Shown piece after piece: positions 27,313 to 28,932 of a stretch of DNA of 28,932 nt. Numbering within the stretch: the first letter of the stretch is position 1; every line of letters begins with the position of its first letter. The stretch comes from Ophiothrix spiculata (taxonomy: Eukaryota; Echinodermata; Ophiuroidea; Amphilepidida; Ophiotrichidae), in assembly GCA_000969725.1 (NCBI GenBank), contig JXSR01S018335.1. One strand, given 5' to 3'. Made by a program: the position numbers and the translations under genes. The notes under the pieces were generated by a model that worked only from the letters and a program-made list of their open reading frames with translations, was not told where the DNA came from and searched no databases.

Positions 27313-28932
27313 TATAATAATTATTTATTACAATGATGTTAAGAAAAGAAAAATCCATATATTCAAGGGTAAAGATTTCCAGAAAAAGCCATCCACAGTG
27401 CGCACTTTCATTCGGGAAAAATCGGAAATATTTGGGTCTTGTAAGTTAAAGTGCAATTCCAAAGAATGAAAATATGACCTTGCTTTTGTGTACAGATTGA
27501 CCTGCTTGTTGACTGTTACGGTAGATTTTGATGTGGTTCGATTGGTTGAAGGAGTCTGTTTACTTCGGGGCACTTCAACCAACCCTCAACCTGAGACAAA
27601 CCTCAACCATTTTTGTGGTGTGAAAGATTTACATTAAAGTGTACTCAGTGCATTCTTGAATAAGAACAACATGCACTGAATATCTCAATTTACATTCTCT
27701 TTTTACTGATTTAAAATGAATTGAAATACAATAAGGACTATTTTTGGCAAAGATATAATTTTTCTGTAAACTTTCTGTAAAAAGTGATAGAATTTTGACA
27801 AATTGGCTAATAACTTACGAAAATTAATGTATTTATGACTTAGTAAAATGTTTGAATTTTTGAACTGAACAGCTTGCAAATATGGAGTTGTTGTGGTTTA
27901 ATGATGAATTAAAGCACAAAATCACTCAACACCGCACAAATTCGGGTTAACTATTAGAACTTTTAATCGATAGCTGCCGTATGTGGCTCACGGTGCAGCC
28001 ATACAACCATATGAATGTCTATCACACAGATCCGTGGTATCGCTGCCTGGTTTGATAATTACCATCATAAAAGGGAACCATACCCGGATGACTGCGTAAC
28101 AAAACACTGATGTGTTGCTGCTTATCTCTTTGGTATATTTGTCAAAGCCCACAGTTATAAGATACCAAATTGTATGAATCTGTATCTGACATCATTGGTC
28201 CATATCCACCCATTTGTGTTTGTAGCAAAGCTAAATTTATAGCAGTTTCGGCTCGAAATGTAAGTGTGTTCCCCCCATTGTTGGACTTGTTACAAGTAAT
28301 GTTTGGTTAGACAAGCAAGGGTTGCTAGGAATTTTTTTAAACACTTTCGACCTCAGCTATTATACTCCATATTTCCATGGTTTCCAAACAATATAACATT
28401 TCATTGTTTTTAATAGTTATGCAGTAAAGACAACCATCCGCCCAAAAGCCACACTTTAGAGTTAAATATAGTCTAATGTATCAGCTTATTTGGAATAAGT
28501 GTCAATCGGATGTTTATACAATCTTTACGTTACAGACCGTACCGGATTTATGTGGTAAGGATCCAAATCAAACATGGCGCCGTGTGTTTGTGACAAATCG
28601 TTTGTACATGACGCATAGTATTTTGTTCAAGGTTACTCTAAGATAATTGTACGTCCTACCAAATGTGACCCGTCATATCGAAAGGTACCTTAAGGTCGGC
28701 AAAATCAAAATTGTTATTTTGGTCTTATCTAAAAGCTGAGATTTTAAGCTTTAAAATGACACCTTGATTTTGGTTATTGGATATTCGGTTGCGAAATTAC
28801 ACCCAAATTGGTAAAAGGCATCGGGCTGATTCGGAAAAATATAGTTCTGAGAAAATCGAGTTCAAAGTTTTTGTACTAAGTAAATCTTGAATGGAGAGAG
28901 GATTTTTAGCTTGGTTTTTAATACATTTTTCT
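27313..28932. other. Intergenic, no gene recognised
   Basis: Only short frames occur. The longest on the minus strand (27328-27582) begins at TTG, not ATG, and shows no domain. No RNA gene or repeat is obvious. Confidence 0.45.

Noticed and set aside
27328..27582. 84-residue minus-strand frame
   Set aside because: It has a TTG start, no domain and no conserved partner in the window.

Overview
This AT-rich window reads as eukaryotic nuclear DNA from an invertebrate animal. Genes are sparse, and the sequence is crowded with MITE-like and fold-back elements, LINE fragments and a tRNA-derived SINE. The coding content is animal-type: immunoglobulin domains, tyrosine-based signalling motifs and a B-box zinc finger. 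I cannot fix the species. A marine invertebrate such as an echinoderm or hemichordate would fit, but that is inference.

The main content is a tandem cluster of single-exon transmembrane receptor genes, all on the + strand. Gene 1 (9373-10905) and gene 4 (20269-21789) are complete. Each has an N-terminal hydrophobic signal, two Ig-like domains, a Thr/Pro-rich stalk, one membrane helix without charged residues, and a ~160-residue tail with ITIM-like and ITSM-like tyrosine motifs. Gene 2 (11309-11853) is the 3' part of a near-identical copy cut off by a 50-N assembly gap. Gene 3 (about 15822-16983) is a pseudogene: its 5' end is missing beside a 640-bp fold-back element, and it has a deletion in Ig domain 1, a +1 frameshift and a 22-bp deletion in the tail. 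Tail-like vestiges at 17521-17606 and 22684-22757 show that the duplicated unit is older and larger than the visible genes. Ectodomains differ strongly between genes 1 and 4, while the tails are nearly the same. This is the pattern expected of a diversifying recognition receptor family with a common signalling output.

Layout: 1-2531 holds a tandem repeat, a LINE reverse-transcriptase tail and a minus-strand B-box (TRIM-like) ORF. 3341-4200 holds a MITE and two adjacent hairpin elements. 4940-5296 holds a SINE next to a second LINE fragment. 5430-8060 is an unusual composite: inverted G/T-rich arms around a decayed minus-strand gene (C2H2 finger, acidic linkers, a twice-repeated domain) followed by two tRNA-like sequences (Tyr-like and Trp-like). 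9095-12115 holds receptor genes 1 and 2. 13081-14141 is a ~1-kb fold-back. 15184-19015 holds the fold-back and pseudogene 3 with its duplicated flank. 20005-25938 holds gene 4 and its duplicated flank, split by a ~2.4-kb block carrying an unrecognised 150-residue ORF. 26366-27312 is another ~0.95-kb fold-back, and a solo arm of the same family lies at 19601-19790. The last 1.6 kb shows nothing I can name.

Comparing the duplicated flanks gives empty-site evidence for two DNA-transposon-like insertions (18371-18881 and 21813-22127). All paralogue and repeat comparisons were made by eye inside this window. No database search was possible.
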